Positions 1 to 11,507 of a DNA stretch of 64,000 bases are shown here, piece after piece. Numbering within the stretch: the first letter of the stretch is position 1; every line of letters begins with the position of its first letter. Under the pieces are notes generated by a model. The model saw nothing but the letters and a program-made list of their open reading frames with translations. It ran no database searches and had not been told where the DNA came from. Source of the stretch: Kingdonia uniflora (Eukaryota; Streptophyta; Magnoliopsida; Ranunculales; Circaeasteraceae); assembly GCA_014058105.1 (NCBI GenBank), contig JACGCM010002114.1:2108001-2172000 (forward strand), read 5' to 3'. A program made the translations under genes and the position numbers.

Positions 1-300
1 AATAAGAGCATTAAAGAGTTCTTCATACCAAGCTTTTGGGGTTTGTTTCAAACCTTAAAGTGACTTATGTAACTTGCAGACAAAGGATGGTCTCTTAGGG
101 TCAACAAATCCCGGAAGTTGAGTCATAAAAACTTCTTCATGTAAATGACCATGTAAGAATGCATTACTAACATCAAGTTGTTTTATATTCCAATTAAGCT
201 AAACAACTATAGAGAGAACTAATCTGATTGTAGAGGGCTTGACTACTGGACTAAAGGTGTCTATAAAGTTAATGCCATGTAATTGATGGTATCCCTTAGC
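1..300 (-). pseudogene. Copia A reverse transcriptase fragment
   Basis: Reverse-strand translation gives recognisable copia [21 protein letters not shown], then a PGFVDP-like segment, VCKLHKSL, a stop, and GLKQTPKAWY. Upstream residues resemble [11 protein letters not shown]. The YVDD catalytic segment lies beyond the window edge. The stop after HKSL and poor conservation near 300 show that the gene is broken. Confidence 0.82.
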
Positions 301-402
301 CACTATAGTGATGATAGTACACTAGAGTGTATTGGTGAAAGTGACTAGTGAGATAAGGGAGTATGGGGTAGATGTGAGTGTCTAGAGTGTGCAGTTGCAG
401 AT

Positions 403-794
403 TCAGAAGATACATGTGATGGTGCAAGAGTAGATGGAGGAGGTGAGTGTGTAGGTGATAGTGTTGTTGATGTAGGTGCATGTAAAGACACAAAGGGTGA
501 TACCATAGTACTTGTAGAAGGAAGGGTAGATGTTATTACTGGATGAGTAGATATTGTGTAGGGATTGAAATGAAGGAGATGGTATTGTTGGTGAGGGGGT
601 TGAAAAGGAAAAGGGGAGTATGGGTAAAGAGGAGTTGGTTGAAGGTTGTAACAAAGATTTAAATGGAAATGTTGTTTCATCAAACACTACATGCCTAAAT
701 ATATAGACTCTTCCAGTAAGGGGATTTAGGCAACGATAACCTTTGTGGTTCAAACTATATCCAATGAATATACATGTTTTACTCCTAGGTCGGA
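403..794 (-). pseudogene. Copia A integrase C-terminal fragment
   Basis: The reverse strand reads PRSKTCIFIGYS, NHKGYRCLNP, then GRVYIFRHVVFDETTFPF, the typical end of a copia integrase. A serine/threonine/proline-rich linker follows towards the RT. The reading frame resumes on the other side of the LINE at 1794, where LKVYGCACYP is encoded, so one integrase gene was split in two. Confidence 0.85.
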
Positions 795-1806
795 TTCAAT
801 CTAAAGTGGGTCAACATCTGGCGTATGAACGTCCCTTATCGTATTTAATTTTTTGTTTGGAAAGCTTTGTAGGACGGGATCCCCACCAATCACAAATTAA
901 GGTTTGTGGATAACAGCAGGGAAGCTACCTGTCCCAGGTGTCTTGAAGAAGTAGAGACTACCACTCATGCCCTTTTCTTTTGTAAGAAAGTGCGAGCAAT
1001 CTGGTATGCTTTTGACCCTTCTATTGATTTCTATTTCTGGCCCTATTCTGATTCTCTCCTCCAAATTATTCAGATGCTTACTAACAGACAAGCAACCTCT
1101 TCGGCCCCCTCCTGGGCCTTGATTATCGCTATTCTGTTTGTCATTTGGGAGAACCGCAATGACTTTGTTTTCAATAATGCCACCGATAACCCCTCATCCT
1201 CTTTTAATAGGGCCAAATCTTACATGTTTACCCCCTCCCCCATTAACCAGCTCCCAACCAGTCAGTATATCTACACTATTCCGCTTGTTGAAGAAGGTTG
1301 GCATATTGTCTTGGTTGATGGGGATTGGTCCAGCCCTGATTCCCTGGGGGGATCGGGTTTTGTGATTAAAACTTGTGATTTTTCGATTATTGGTGCAGGG
1401 TACGCATCTTCCAGAGCGGCGGATGCGAAAGAGGCTGAGGCGATCTCAGTGATCCACGACATGAGGGCGGCTCGTTCTATTGGCTTAGAGAAGGTGTTTT
1501 TGCTCACAGACTGCAAAAGATTGGTTAGTGCATTTGAGTTGGGATCAGATGATTTATCCTGGGGAGCTCTTACCCTGGCTCCGGACATGCTGGGCCTTGT
1601 TTTCCTGTTTCTCAGATTTCCGTTTTTATCACATCAGTAGATCTCTAAATTGTGAGGCGCACGCCCTCGCTGCCAGAGTCCTTATTTTCCCCGTTGTTTT
1701 TATTTTTGAGCCGTTAGAGGCCATCTCTTTTATTAACTCTGCCACTTGCTCTTTCTAATATATGGGGTCTTCTTTTCTTACTTAAAAAAAAACCTCCTAG
1801 ATCGAA
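782..1806 (+). mobile_element. 5'-truncated LINE inserted in copia A, with target site duplication
   Basis: The LINE body spans about 795-1793 and ends in a run of nine A (about 1785-1793). It is flanked by imperfect 13-bp direct repeats, CTCCTAGGTCGGA at 782 and CTCCTAGATCGAA at 1794. The copia integrase reading stops at one repeat and resumes at the other. A poly-A tail, 5' truncation and target duplication are the signature of target-primed reverse transcription. Confidence 0.88.
798..1758 (+). pseudogene. LINE ORF2 C-terminus: zf-RVT zinc finger plus RNase H
   Basis: The first part reads KWVNIWRMNVPYR, then two stops, then IPTNHKLRFVDNSREATCPRC and HALFFCKKVRAIW, a plant LINE zf-RVT domain (C-x2-C, H-x4-C). 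After about 120 residues comes a plant RVT_3-type RNase H with VDGDWS, GGSGFVI, AEAISV and LTDCKRL. The final FYHISRSLNCEAHALAARVL segment is in another frame after about 1600, so a frameshift is present. It is not a cellular RNase H gene: the zinc finger, poly-A tail and target duplication show a LINE tail. Confidence 0.85.
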
Positions 1807-2890
1807 GCTTGTTGGAGGTATATGGTTTAACCAGGGGTAGCAAGCACAACCATAGACTTTAAGAAATGAGTTGTTAGGCTCATAATGAAATAATTTTTTG
1901 CCAAGGAGATATATTTTGAAGCAATCTTGATGGTAGTCTATTGATAAGAAAGACAGAGCTTTGAAAGACTTCTACGTACCTAGTATTTAAGGGGTATGTT
2001 ACAATGAGCAATAAGAGTTCTACTTAGGTCAATAATATGCCTATGTTTTATCTCGGTAGTACCATTTTGTTCAGGAGTATGAGGACATGAGAATTGATGG
2101 GTGATTCCATTAGAAGTTATAAAAGATTTGAATACTTTGCTAGTAAACTCACCCCCTGAATCTGACCTTAGGACTTTGATTTTAGCATCTAGAAGGTTTT
2201 CAACTTGATTTTTGAAGGAAAGAAATCATATTTAGTATAAAGAGGATAAAACCAACAATATTTGAACCAATCATTAACAAAACTAAAATAATATTTGAAA
2301 CCTGTTACAAAAATTTTAGGGGAGGGACCCCAAAGATCAGTGTGAATGAGTTGCAAGGGTGCAAAAGTCTTAGTACCAGAAATACTAAAAGGTAATTTCT
2401 TACTTTTGCCATACTGACAAGAACTACAAAAAGATACACTACTCATAGAATCACTTAAAGGAAGCTTGAAGTGAGTTGATATTTGCTAAAGAGTTGAAAA
2501 AGATGGGTGCCCAAGTCTTTGATGCCAGATATTTGAGGATAAACGAATTTCATTGTAAATAGTTGGTGAATTCGATAGTGATGACATTGATGTATTATGA
2601 AGAAGATTAATGGGGTAAAGTCCATACTCATGAGGTCATTGGAAAAGAATCTTCCCCGACTTGTTGTCCTTCACAAAAAAGGAATTGAGTGTAAATGTTA
2701 AGGAACACTTATTATCACTAACAAATTTATAGACTGAGAGTAGATTTTTAGAATTATTTGGGACATGTAAATTTTTTTGAGATGAAACTTGTGAGAAGAA
2801 TTAGAAACAACTGAAGAACCAATGTGTGAGATAGACAAACGTTGGCCATTGCCCACTATGATATTGTCAGATCCTTGATAATCAGAATGG
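1794..2890 (-). pseudogene. Copia A GAG-pre-integrase and integrase core, broken
   Basis: The reverse strand encodes SSVSFCSSCQYGKSKKLPF followed by LQLIHTDLWGPSPK and YYFSFVNDWFKY, the zinc-binding end of GAG-pre-integrase and the start of the integrase core (first catalytic Asp in HTDLWG). Further on, LKVYGCACYPWLN is the conserved integrase C-terminal segment. Several frame changes separate these islands. Confidence 0.82.
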
Positions 2891-3143
2891 TTTAACAGAT
2901 TAGCAAGATCAGAGGTGTGATTGGTTGCTCCTGTATCAACATACCACTATGAAAATATGAAGAAGTAGATACTCTGTTAGCAACCATAGCTACTAGTCTT
3001 GGAGAGGGAATACGACCTTGATATGCAAGATTCATGCGATTGTGGCAATCGATGGTAAGATGACCAATCTTGTTATAAATTTTACATGTTGGCCTTGTTG
3101 AATATGCATTACTCGATTCACCATGATAGTAGGATGAAGGTTT
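2885..3143 (-). pseudogene. Copia A gag zinc knuckle and protease
   Basis: The reverse strand carries CKIYNKIGHLTIDC, a CCHC knuckle whose second Cys has become Tyr, and further on WYVDTGATNH, a copia aspartic protease active site with D-T-G intact. A stop and frameshift lie between them. The upstream part of gag is displaced to 8335-9240 by the copia B insertion. Confidence 0.78.
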
Positions 3144-3679
3144 ATTACTTCCAAAGTCATTCGAACGAGCTTCAAAGTCATTCAAAAAAAATCTCTATTT
3201 TTTCGCAGTTTTGGACTTTGTTTGTCAAAGTCGTTCGAACGAGCTTGGATGCCATTAGAACAAGTTGTCATGTTTCTAGGGCTGGAGACCAATTATCGTA
3301 AAGTCGTTCGAACGAGCTATGCGTAGGTTTGTTTTGAATGTTATTCTGAGATATTGGGTTTTCCTCGAGATTCGTTCTACTTATATTTTAGTTCCCTAGT
3401 ATATAAAAAGGATTTAGGTTATTTTATTAGCCTATCTTCGTGAGTTTAATTCTAAAAACCTAAAATTTGAGAGACTCCATTAAGGCTTGAGAAGCTTGAA
3501 AAGATTATTATAACATATTTGATTATCATAGTAGATTGTTCGGGGAGTAGTTTTTCCACTTCCCTCATTTGGGAATTTTTGTGTCATTATTGTTCTTGCT
3601 TGGTTAATTCTTTTGTTAGGGCTTACTCTGCGTGTCGCTCTTGTCGTAGAAGAGAGAATAACTACCTCGATTCTGAACA
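3144..3679 (+). repeat. Copia B 5' LTR
   Basis: Aligns with 7780-8330. Contains three TTCGAA palindromes (near 3158, 3230, 3305) plus degenerate versions. The first 80 or so bases of the 3' LTR are not matched here; instead the sequence joins element A gag directly. Confidence 0.85.
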
Positions 3680-3680
3680 A

Positions 3681-3693
3681 TTGGTGTTAGAGT
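3681..3693 (+). other. Degenerate primer binding site of copia B
   Basis: TTGGTGTTAGAGT immediately after the LTR corresponds to the plant initiator-Met tRNA primer site TGGTATCAGAGC with several changes. The related element C keeps the exact TGGTATCAGAGC. Confidence 0.7.
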
Positions 3694-3724
3694 AAGTGTT
3701 ACAGGGATTGTGTGGTGAAGGGCG

Positions 3725-4510
3725 ATGGACGATCAGGAAAAGTTAAAGATCACGAAGTTCAATAGATCAAATTTTGGAGTGTGGAAGATGCAGATATAAG
3801 ATTACCTCTATCAGAAGGATCTTGATTTACCACTGGGTGGGGTTGAGATGATGCCAGCAGAATACGATACTGCTAAGTGGGCACGATTGGATCGCAAGGC
3901 GCTTAGAACCGCTAGGTTAACGTTGTTATCTCAGATTCTACACACGATCTCCAAAGTTACGACAACAATGGGTTTGATGGAGACGTTATCCGCTATGCAC
4001 TCAGAACCGCCTGGGGCAAACAAGGTATACATTTTACGGTGTTTGTTTACTTTGAAGATAAAGGATAATGGTAGTGTGCAAGCTCATATCAGTGAGTTCA
4101 ATACCATACATGCTCAACTGGAATCCGTTAAAATCATTTTTACCGAGGAGGTGAGAGCGAGGGCTCTTTTAGGGCAGATGCCTGAGAGCTGGGAAGGGTT
4201 CATTACAGCTGTGAGCAACTCATCGGGGAAGGAAGACATCAAATTTGACACTATAGTCTCTTTGATTATGAGTGAAGATAATAGACGTAAAACATCTTAA
4301 CTTTCTTCGAGTTCAAACGGCAGTATGTTAAACGTCGAGGAAAAATGATGGTCTTACAGAAAAGGGCCGAAATTTGGAAGGGGTCGATCATAGTCAAAAG
4401 GAAAGTCTAAGCCGCCCGATGCGTGTTGGACTTGTAGAAAGAAGGGTCACTTCAAACGAGATTGTAACTCTTCTTCTTCTAAGAAGATTGATGATGAAGA
4501 TAAAGATACA
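3725..4510 (+). pseudogene. Copia B gag
   Basis: Starts MDDQEKLKITKFNRSNFG at about 3725, with an early stop near 3798. The longest intact part (3848-4300) includes LRCLFTLKIKDNGSVQAHISEF, a copia UBN2-type gag. Stops follow at 4300 and 4347. The zinc knuckle CWTCRKKGHFKRDC (about 4428-4470) is intact. Element C encodes a parallel protein. Confidence 0.88.
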
Positions 4511-5640
4511 ATGAACCTTACTGAGGAGGTTAGTTATGGTGAGGCTCTACTACTATCGTGTGACGATGTGAATGAATTTTGGATAGTTAATTCGGGTGCC
4601 TCTTTCCATGCTACTACGAACGTAGGTTTTCTAACTAATATTGTTAAAGGTGACTTCGGTACGGTCTTTCATGTAGATAAGACTGTACATAATATTACTG
4701 GAAAGGGAAATGCTAGGTTGTTATTGCCTTTAGGGGGAACGTTGGTTTTACAGAATGTGTGATTTGTACCTAAATTGGGGCATAACCTTATATCGATTAG
4801 CAAATTGGCGGATGATGGCGGATATGTGAGTACCTTTGGTACAATCTTCTGGAAGATTACAAATAGAGCTATGGTAGTATCTCGAGGCTTGATACAAGGA
4901 ACGTTGTATACAACGCAAAACATAATTTCTACTATTTGTGCAGCCACTCCGGGGATTGATACAAGTACGTGGCACAAACGGCTCAGTCACATGAGAAAAA
5001 AAGGGATAAAGATAATGGTAACAAAGGGAAAGCTAGAGGGTCTTGCAGAGGTTGATCTCAAGTTTTGTGAAGAGTGTGTCCTTACGAAGCAAAAAAAGGT
5101 CAGTTTCAAAATATCTGGAAGATCAAGGAAACCTGAAAAGCTGGATCTTGTGCACACGGATGTTTGGGGGCCAACCAAGGTGTCTTCACTTGGTGGTTCC
5201 CATTATTATGTTACTTTCATTGATGATGCTACTCATAAACTGTAGGTCTACTTCGTGAAGAACAAATCAGATGCGTTCGATAAATTCAAGAGGTAGAGGG
5301 TTCTAGTTGAAAATGAAACCATCTTGAAATTGAAGTATCTCAGGTTGGATAACGGGTCGAATATTGTTATGATGAGTTTGAAGACTTTTGCGCATCAAAC
5401 GGGATTAGGAGACAGAAGACTATTCCTGGAACACCGCAACAAAATGGTGTTGCAGAACGCATGAACCGAACAATAAACGAAAGAACGAGAAGTACGAGAC
5501 TCAACGCTGGATTGCCAAAGTGTTTTTGGGTGGATGCGGTTAGTACGGCGGCATACTTGATTAATAGAGGGCCTTTAACGGCTTTAGATTTTAGACTTCC
5601 TGAATAAGCATGGACCAGTAAAGAGGTCAACCTAAATCCC
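4511..5640 (+). pseudogene. Copia B protease and integrase
   Basis: The protease region reads FWIVNSGASFHAT. The family active site is D-S-G, so the catalytic Asp is replaced by Asn here; element C keeps IVDSGAS. GAG-pre-integrase follows (WHKRLSHM, CEECVLTKQKKVSFK) and the integrase core (LDLVHTDVWGPTKV, YYVTFIDDATHKL then a stop at 5243). Further on QQNGVAERMNRTINERTR includes the catalytic Glu. Stops at 4760, 5243, 5295 and 5605 break the frame. Confidence 0.88.
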
Positions 5641-7587
5641 TTGCGTATTTTCGGTTGTACCTCATATGTGTTTGATAATTCAGATACAAGGACAAAGATA
5701 GATGCAAAGCCGACAAAGTGCATATTCATTGGATACGGTAGTGATGAGTTTGGGTACCGATTTTGGGATGTGAAGAATCGAAAAGTTATCCAGAGATGTA
5801 ACGTTACATTCAATGAGGAAGTCTTATATAAAGACTTCAAAGTACCTGTAGAAAAGAGTCGAAGTGAAGCAGCGGAAAGTGTCGACATTGAAGATGATGA
5901 ACCCTCTCGAGAGGTTGATGAAGAAGTCATTATTAATTTTAATGCACCGGATCAAAATGAGGAACCTAATGATCTAGACATTCCAATAGCACTTCGAAAG
6001 GAGCAGAGAGTTACAAGAATTCTGGCTAGGTACGTTAACTCCTTAAATCACTTGTTACTTACAGATGGTGGTAAACTTGAAAGTTACAAAGAGGCTTTAG
6101 ATGTGGAAGCCAAAAGCAAGTGGGAACTTGCTATGGATGATGAGATGCAGTCATTATCAGCTAATCGAACTTGGGATTTAGTTCGGCTACCGAAAGGGAA
6201 GAGAGCATTTCATAACAAGTGGGTATACTGACTAAAACAAGAATCTGATGGATTAAGGAGATTCAAGGCTAAACTTATGGTAAAAGGCTTTCAGCAAAAA
6301 GAAGGCGTTGCTTTCGGTGAGATTTTTGCTCCTATTGTGAAGATGTCTACTATTCGGGTTGTGATGAATATAGTTGCAGTTGAAGATTTGTATTTTGAGC
6401 AACTAGATGTCAAGACAATATTTCTTCATGGTAACCTTTATGAAGAAATTTATATGAAGCAGCCACAAGGGTATTCGGCTAAAGGGAAAGAAGATCTTGT
6501 GTGTAGGCTCACGAAGAGCTTATATGGTTTGAAACAAGCGCCGAGACAGAGATATTTGAAGTTCGAACAATTCATGTCCAGAAATGGTTATTCGAAGAGC
6601 AATACAGATCACTCTTATTTTATCAAGAATATGGAGAACTCGTATATTATTCTACTTTTATATGTAGATGATATGTTGGTAGTAAGTGCTGATATGGGAG
6701 AAATTGTAAAGTTAAAGGAACAATTATCCTGGGAGTTTTCTATGAAGGACTTGGGTGCAGCAAAACAAGTTCTTGGTATGCGTGTTACAAGATATAGAAA
6801 GCGGCGAGAATTAAAGTTATCTCAAGCTGAGTACATCGACAAAGTACTGAAGCGGCTTAATATGGATGGTTCTAAAGTCGCTAGTACACCATTGGGAGGT
6901 TACTTCAAATTATCAAAGGATATTTGTCCGAAGACGCAGAAGGATCGCGATGAGATGTTGAAAGTTCCTTATTAATCCACGGTTGGTAGCCTAATGTACG
7001 TTATGATTTGTACGAGACCAGATATTGCCCAAGCAGTGGGAGTTGTTAGTAGGTATATGAGTAATCCAGGTAAGGATCATTAGAGAGCTATGAAATGGAT
7101 ACTGAGGTATCTAAAAGGGACTCAAGATATGACATTATGTTATGGGGGTTCTCAGATATGCTTACAGAGTTTTGTTGATTCTGATATGGCGGGTGACATT
7201 GATAGGCGGAAGAACACTAGTGATTTCGTTTTTACATTGGGAAGCGGTGCAGTTACATGGGTTTCTAGGCTACAGAAGATTGTAGCTTTGTCTATGATAG
7301 AGGCAGAATATGTTACAGCTACCGAAGCGTGCAAGGATATGGTTTGGCTAAAAGGGTTGATGAAAGAGCTAGGTAGAAAACAATTTTCTCCTAAATTGTA
7401 TTGTGATAGTCAAAGCGTTATACACTTAGCAAAAAATTCAGCTTTTCACTCTATGACAAAGCATATAAATATTCGGTATTACTACATTCGCTCGCTCCTC
7501 GAAGACGGTGTGTTGAAGCTTGTAAAGATTCATACTGATATGAATCCGGCCAATATGTTTATGAAGGTGGTGACTTTTCAGAAGTGA
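5641..7587 (+). pseudogene. Copia B reverse transcriptase and RNase H
   Basis: Integrase C-terminus (LRIFGCTSYVF, KCIFIGYG) leads into RT: a RAFHNKWVY block then TGA at 6229, FQQKEGVAFGEIFAPIV, QLDVKTIFLHGNL, SLYGLKQAPR and the catalytic LLYVDDML (about 6655-6678). A stop at 6973 precedes RNase H (7090-7587) with DSDMAGDIDRR, ALSMIEAEYV, LYCDSQSVIHLAKN and a HINIRYYYIR segment. Catalytic RT aspartates are kept, but at least three stops and frame changes rule out function. Confidence 0.9.
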
Positions 7588-7683
7588 TGACATGTACAAC
7601 TTCTGTGGGTATTTAAGATTGAAGGTCCTGGTAGTGTGAGCAATTCATTTGGAGATCTGGAGATGGGTTATGGAATTCGATTT

Positions 7684-8330
7684 CAAGTGGGAGATTGTTG
7701 GGTGTAAACTCAAACTAGAATGAAACTGTCGAAGTTAGAAATTATCGAAGTCGTTCGAACGAAAATGGAAGTCATTAGAACGAGCTTCAAAGTCGTTCGA
7801 ATTAGATCTCTGTTTTTTACAGTTTTAGACTTTGTTCGTCAAAGTCGTTCAAACGAGCTTGGATGCCGCTCGAACGAGTTGTCATGTTTCTAGGGCTGGA
7901 GACCAACTATCGTAAAGTCGTTCGAACTAGTTTGGAGACGTTCGAACGAGTTATGCATAGGTTTGTTTTGGATGTTTATTCTGAGACGTTGTGTTTGCCT
8001 CGAGATCCGTTCTACTTGTATTTTAGTTCCCTAGTATATGAAGAGGACTTAGATAATTTTGTTAGCCTATCTTCGTGAATTTAATTCTAGAGACCTAGAA
8101 TTTGATAGACTCCATTAAAGCTTGTGAAGCTTGGAGAGATCATTGTAACCTATTTGATTATCATAGTAGATTGTTTGGGGAGTACTTTTTTATCCGAAAG
8201 AGTTTTCCACTTCCCTCCTTTGGGAATTCTTGTGTCGCTATTGTTCTTGTTTGGTTAATTCTTCTATTAGGGTTTACTCCGCGTGTCGTTCTTATCGTAG
8301 AAGAGAGAGTAGCTACCTCGATTCTTGACA
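7684..8330 (+). repeat. Copia B polypurine tract and 3' LTR
   Basis: Purine-rich GTGGGAGATT is followed by TGTTGGGTG at 7696, the LTR start. The LTR ends TTCTTGACA at 8330 (635 bp). It holds four exact TTCGAA palindromes (near 7754, 7796, 7919 and 7942) and several one-base variants. Confidence 0.9.
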
Positions 8331-8333
8331 TAA

Positions 8334-9240
8334 TTCACCATGACAGTAGGACGAAGGTCTAGTAGAATTGTAACCATTGAAATCTCCTTTAAAATTACAA
8401 CTGAGGTCTCCTTGAGAAGGAGATTGAGGCCAATTGGAGTAAAAATTCCATTTGAACTAGATTAAGATTGAGGATTGTAGCCACGAAAAGAACCTCTACC
8501 ATGATAAGAACTAAAACCTCATCCTTGAGCATTTTGTTGAACATTTGATGTGTGACTTGCAACGAAGGCTTGAGAAGCCGTATCACCATGATTTATCATC
8601 TTTATTCGTGCTTCAATTGCTAACTCTTCACTCAGCAGTAATCCATGAAGATCATCAGTGCTAATTGGACTCAATCGGACTCGAATTGAGGTAGCAAAAG
8701 CATCGAATTCACTTGGAAGACCATTTAAAATGTGAAAAACCACATCTTCTTCATTAACTGGAGATCCATAAGTGGCTAAATTGTCGATAATTTGCTTAAT
8801 ACTTTAGAGATACTCAGCGATCGAAAGATTGTTTTTCTTAAATGTTTGGAGCCTTGATTTCATTTGCATGATGTGAGGTCGGGAGATTGATGAAAAACGT
8901 CTGTCAAGAGTACTCTACAACGCTCTCGATGTAGGCAATCCAACTACATAGGGAAGAAGACCTTCTGATAAAGTTGTATTTAGTCAAATTAGTAATGTTT
9001 GATCTTTTTTAAACCAATAAACAAATTCAGGATTGGTGGAGATCACCCGATTGTTAGATTCATCTGTTAAAGTGATGAACTATTTCAGATAAGTGTTTGA
9101 TTCGTCGATGAACCCGAGCAGATTGAACTTTAAAGAATAGGGAAAAAGAGTAATTTTCAAAGGATGTATCTGTCTTTCGAGAGCTGATCGAAACCAAATT
9201 AGTGATATTGTGTATCGACATTATTGGATTTGCTTAAGCT
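8334..9240 (-). pseudogene. Copia A gag, 5' portion
   Basis: The reverse strand reads islands of copia gag: WFKKDQTLLIWL-like, LSEGLLPYVVGLP, RPHIMQMKSRLQ and a clean run from VVFHILNGLPSEFDAF to LLLSEELAIEAR (8743-8519). This is the UBN2 gag family. A start MSIHNITNLVSISS is seen near 9220. Frameshifts separate the islands. The knuckle and protease lie beyond the copia B insertion. Confidence 0.82.
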
Positions 9241-9333
9241 TTTGCAAGCATTGCTTGATTTTGATTGAGAGAAGAAAAGAGGAAAAAAAATGGTGATTTT
9301 AGGGTTTGGATCACTAAACCAAATGGTTGTTAT

Positions 9334-9346
9334 CTCTTTGATACCA
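9334..9346 (-). other. Primer binding site of copia A
   Basis: Reverse strand TGGTATCAAAGAG directly follows the LTR end CA, matching the usual plant copia initiator-Met tRNA primer site. Confidence 0.85.
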
Positions 9347-9550
9347 TGAAAGCAGATGAAGCTTAAAACAAACTAAAACATTATAATTGATGTTTATCAT
9401 AGTGAGTACACGTACTTATAGAGTCATTACAATCAGTTGATAGAATTAGGAATGCAGTTAGAAATACAGTTAAAACAGTTAAGAGTTTGTTGAGTTAGTT
9501 TACAACTTTTATATGGTTATTAATACATACATATGTGTAAAACATCAACA
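9347..9550 (-). repeat. Copia A 5' LTR (about 204 bp)
   Basis: Bounded by TG..CA: on the minus strand it starts TGTTGATG at 9550 and ends TGCTTTCA at 9347, adjoining the primer site. The short LTR is typical of small plant copia lineages. The partner LTR lies left of the window. Confidence 0.85.
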
Positions 9551-11507
9551 CACACGTGCTTCACTTGCTGACATCACACAAACATATGCGCACACGTGTT
9601 GTTGTGTTGCAACATGTCACATGTCGGTTGTGACACATGTCGAAAAACTATTTTTCTGTTCTTATTTTTTTAAAATAAATAACATGTGTTAATAAAATGG
9701 GAGGGGGGGCATCCGGGTGCGTGAACTACTGGATCAACTCCCCTTTCTACTTTAAATCGTAACTATTTAGCGAACAGTTGCGATTCATTAGTCTAAAAAC
9801 TCAATACTCGATCATGAGTAAACAACGGAAACCCCACGGTGACTCCAGCGATAACGGCTAACGTCGGTGGGTGTCCAAGTCGTGGTCCAATTTTGTTTTG
9901 GGGGTTGTTGTTTTGATTTTGTCGGTTAAGGTTTGCTACAAATCCAAAATCAGAGTAAAATAATCAGGGATAGATTTTCTCTGATCCCCTATGAATGGTG
10001 GCGTTGATTACATCAGCCGGGATCGCCCAATTATAGTGGTGTATTTTCTCAAGAAAATAGTCACAATATGTTATTTTTTGTTAAAAATGAAATTATAATA
10101 TTGGGTTGCGTTGAAAACAAAGTAGGGACCAGAAAGAGAGAGAAAAAAAAATCTCTCTAAAATTTAAAACTAACAAAAGCAAATTAGTAAAATTCTTACA
10201 GGTTCTAATAAGAGGATTTTAGGGGTCCTCTAGCAAAATACCCGCTCAAAGTATGGTTATCGAATTGTAGCACGGATGAGTGGGATCAAATCCACAAGGA
10301 GGTTTGGGAAAACAAATACTTTCTAGGCCGAATAAAGTTTTATAAGAAATCGATTGAAAGCAAAGAAATAAAACAAACAATTAACAAGAGAATAACTACA
10401 AATAGAATTTGGCCCAACCAAAGCAATATAGTTATCATGTAGTTTTACTAGGCAGATTATTCATATCAAAAATCATTGGTAAGGCATTTTCGATGTAAAC
10501 GACAACACTAAATCTATGGTTAGGCATCTAGGATTTGGTCATAATATGTTTGCCTAAATCCGATATGTAGGAGAAATTCTTTTAACTATGGTTAAGATTG
10601 GTCGAATCTCTTCTAACGAGTCCTCTTTGTTTTTGCCCTAAAATTCGGTTTAATGGTTATAACACCAGATTTTGGCTAAATAGTCTAAATCTACTTACTA
10701 GCTATGGTTAAGCCTAGAAGTCGAGTATAACTATTTTAGAAGATTGTAAAAGAGAACTAATCCTAGAACTACAATATAACTATTATTACTTGGGTAAGGG
10801 CTTCCTTATAGTCATAGCAAGAATGGATTAACCTTCTATCATTCTCAAGATCATTGCATGAACTAGCTAACTATTTACAAAAGAAAATAAAAGAGAGAGA
10901 AGACAATTAAATAAAGCTAAGATTTTATTTATTCTAAACTTGCTCCAATATGAGATGCCCAATTACAATGGGGGAAAGGTTCATTTTATAGGAGAATGAA
11001 CCCAAATTTAGAAACAATACATTAAATTTTAAAAATTAATTTCTTTTAATATTACAACCAATCACCTAAGATTCTTGCATATAATTTCCTTTAATGATGT
11101 ATAGATATTTCTTCATGGAAACTTTTGCATATATCTTAAATATTAAATATCTTCAAGGATCTTGGATGCAATATCCCCTTCGATCTTATTCTCAAAGAAT
11201 ATTTGTGTATATATTTATTTAATCTTGAAACTAAATATATTGTGTCTTTGACTTTTTGTGCTATGAACTGTTGAAGATACTTTTACTTGACTTTAAGAGC
11301 TTGGTTTCAAATATCCATCTCCAATAACTACAATCAAATAAACGCACATAAGTACCCAAAATTAAATATAATGAACGATTAAAATACATGTTCGGGTATA
11401 TTAAAAATGTCATAATTACGCGCTCATCAGGTTCTATGCAAAAACTAGTCTCAAATTCCAAATTTTCTCTTAATTCATACTTTGAGGCAAGATCGACACT
11501 GATAACG
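9551..11507. other. Intergenic DNA without recognisable genes
   Basis: AT-rich, with no long coding frame on either strand. It holds a short G run near 9702 and purine runs near 10130. A stretch at about 10230-10330 ends in ATCAAATCCACAAGGAGG, reminiscent of dispersed plant repeats, but I cannot assign it. Confidence 0.6.

Larger units (their letters stand above)
3144..8330 (+). mobile_element. Ty1/copia element B with two LTRs, inserted in gag of element A
   Basis: A two-LTR copia element on the plus strand. The 5' LTR is 3144-3679 and seems to lack about 80 bp of its start. The 3' LTR is 7696-8330. The LTRs are clearly homologous over their length but differ at many positions. The primer site (3681-3693) is degraded and the purine tract GTGGGAGATT precedes 7696. 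Internal domains are gag, protease, integrase, RT, RNase H. It is closely related to element C at 58.9-63.5 kb. Stops in every domain make it non-functional. Confidence 0.92.
1..9550 (-). mobile_element. Ty1/copia element A, interrupted and truncated
   Basis: On the minus strand the order is LTR (9550-9347), primer binding site, gag (about 9240-8335), then after the copia B insertion the gag zinc knuckle and protease (3143-2880), GAG-pre-integrase and integrase (2880-1794), then after a LINE insertion the integrase C-terminus (794-660) and reverse transcriptase (300-1). This is the Ty1/copia domain order. The element runs off the left edge, so its 3' LTR is not seen. All domains carry stops or frameshifts, so it is dead. 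Confidence 0.88.

Noticed and set aside
906..1640. Long open frame with RNase H domain as a host gene
   Set aside because: zf-RVT domain upstream, in-frame stops before it, 3' frameshift, poly-A tail and target duplication show a LINE tail.
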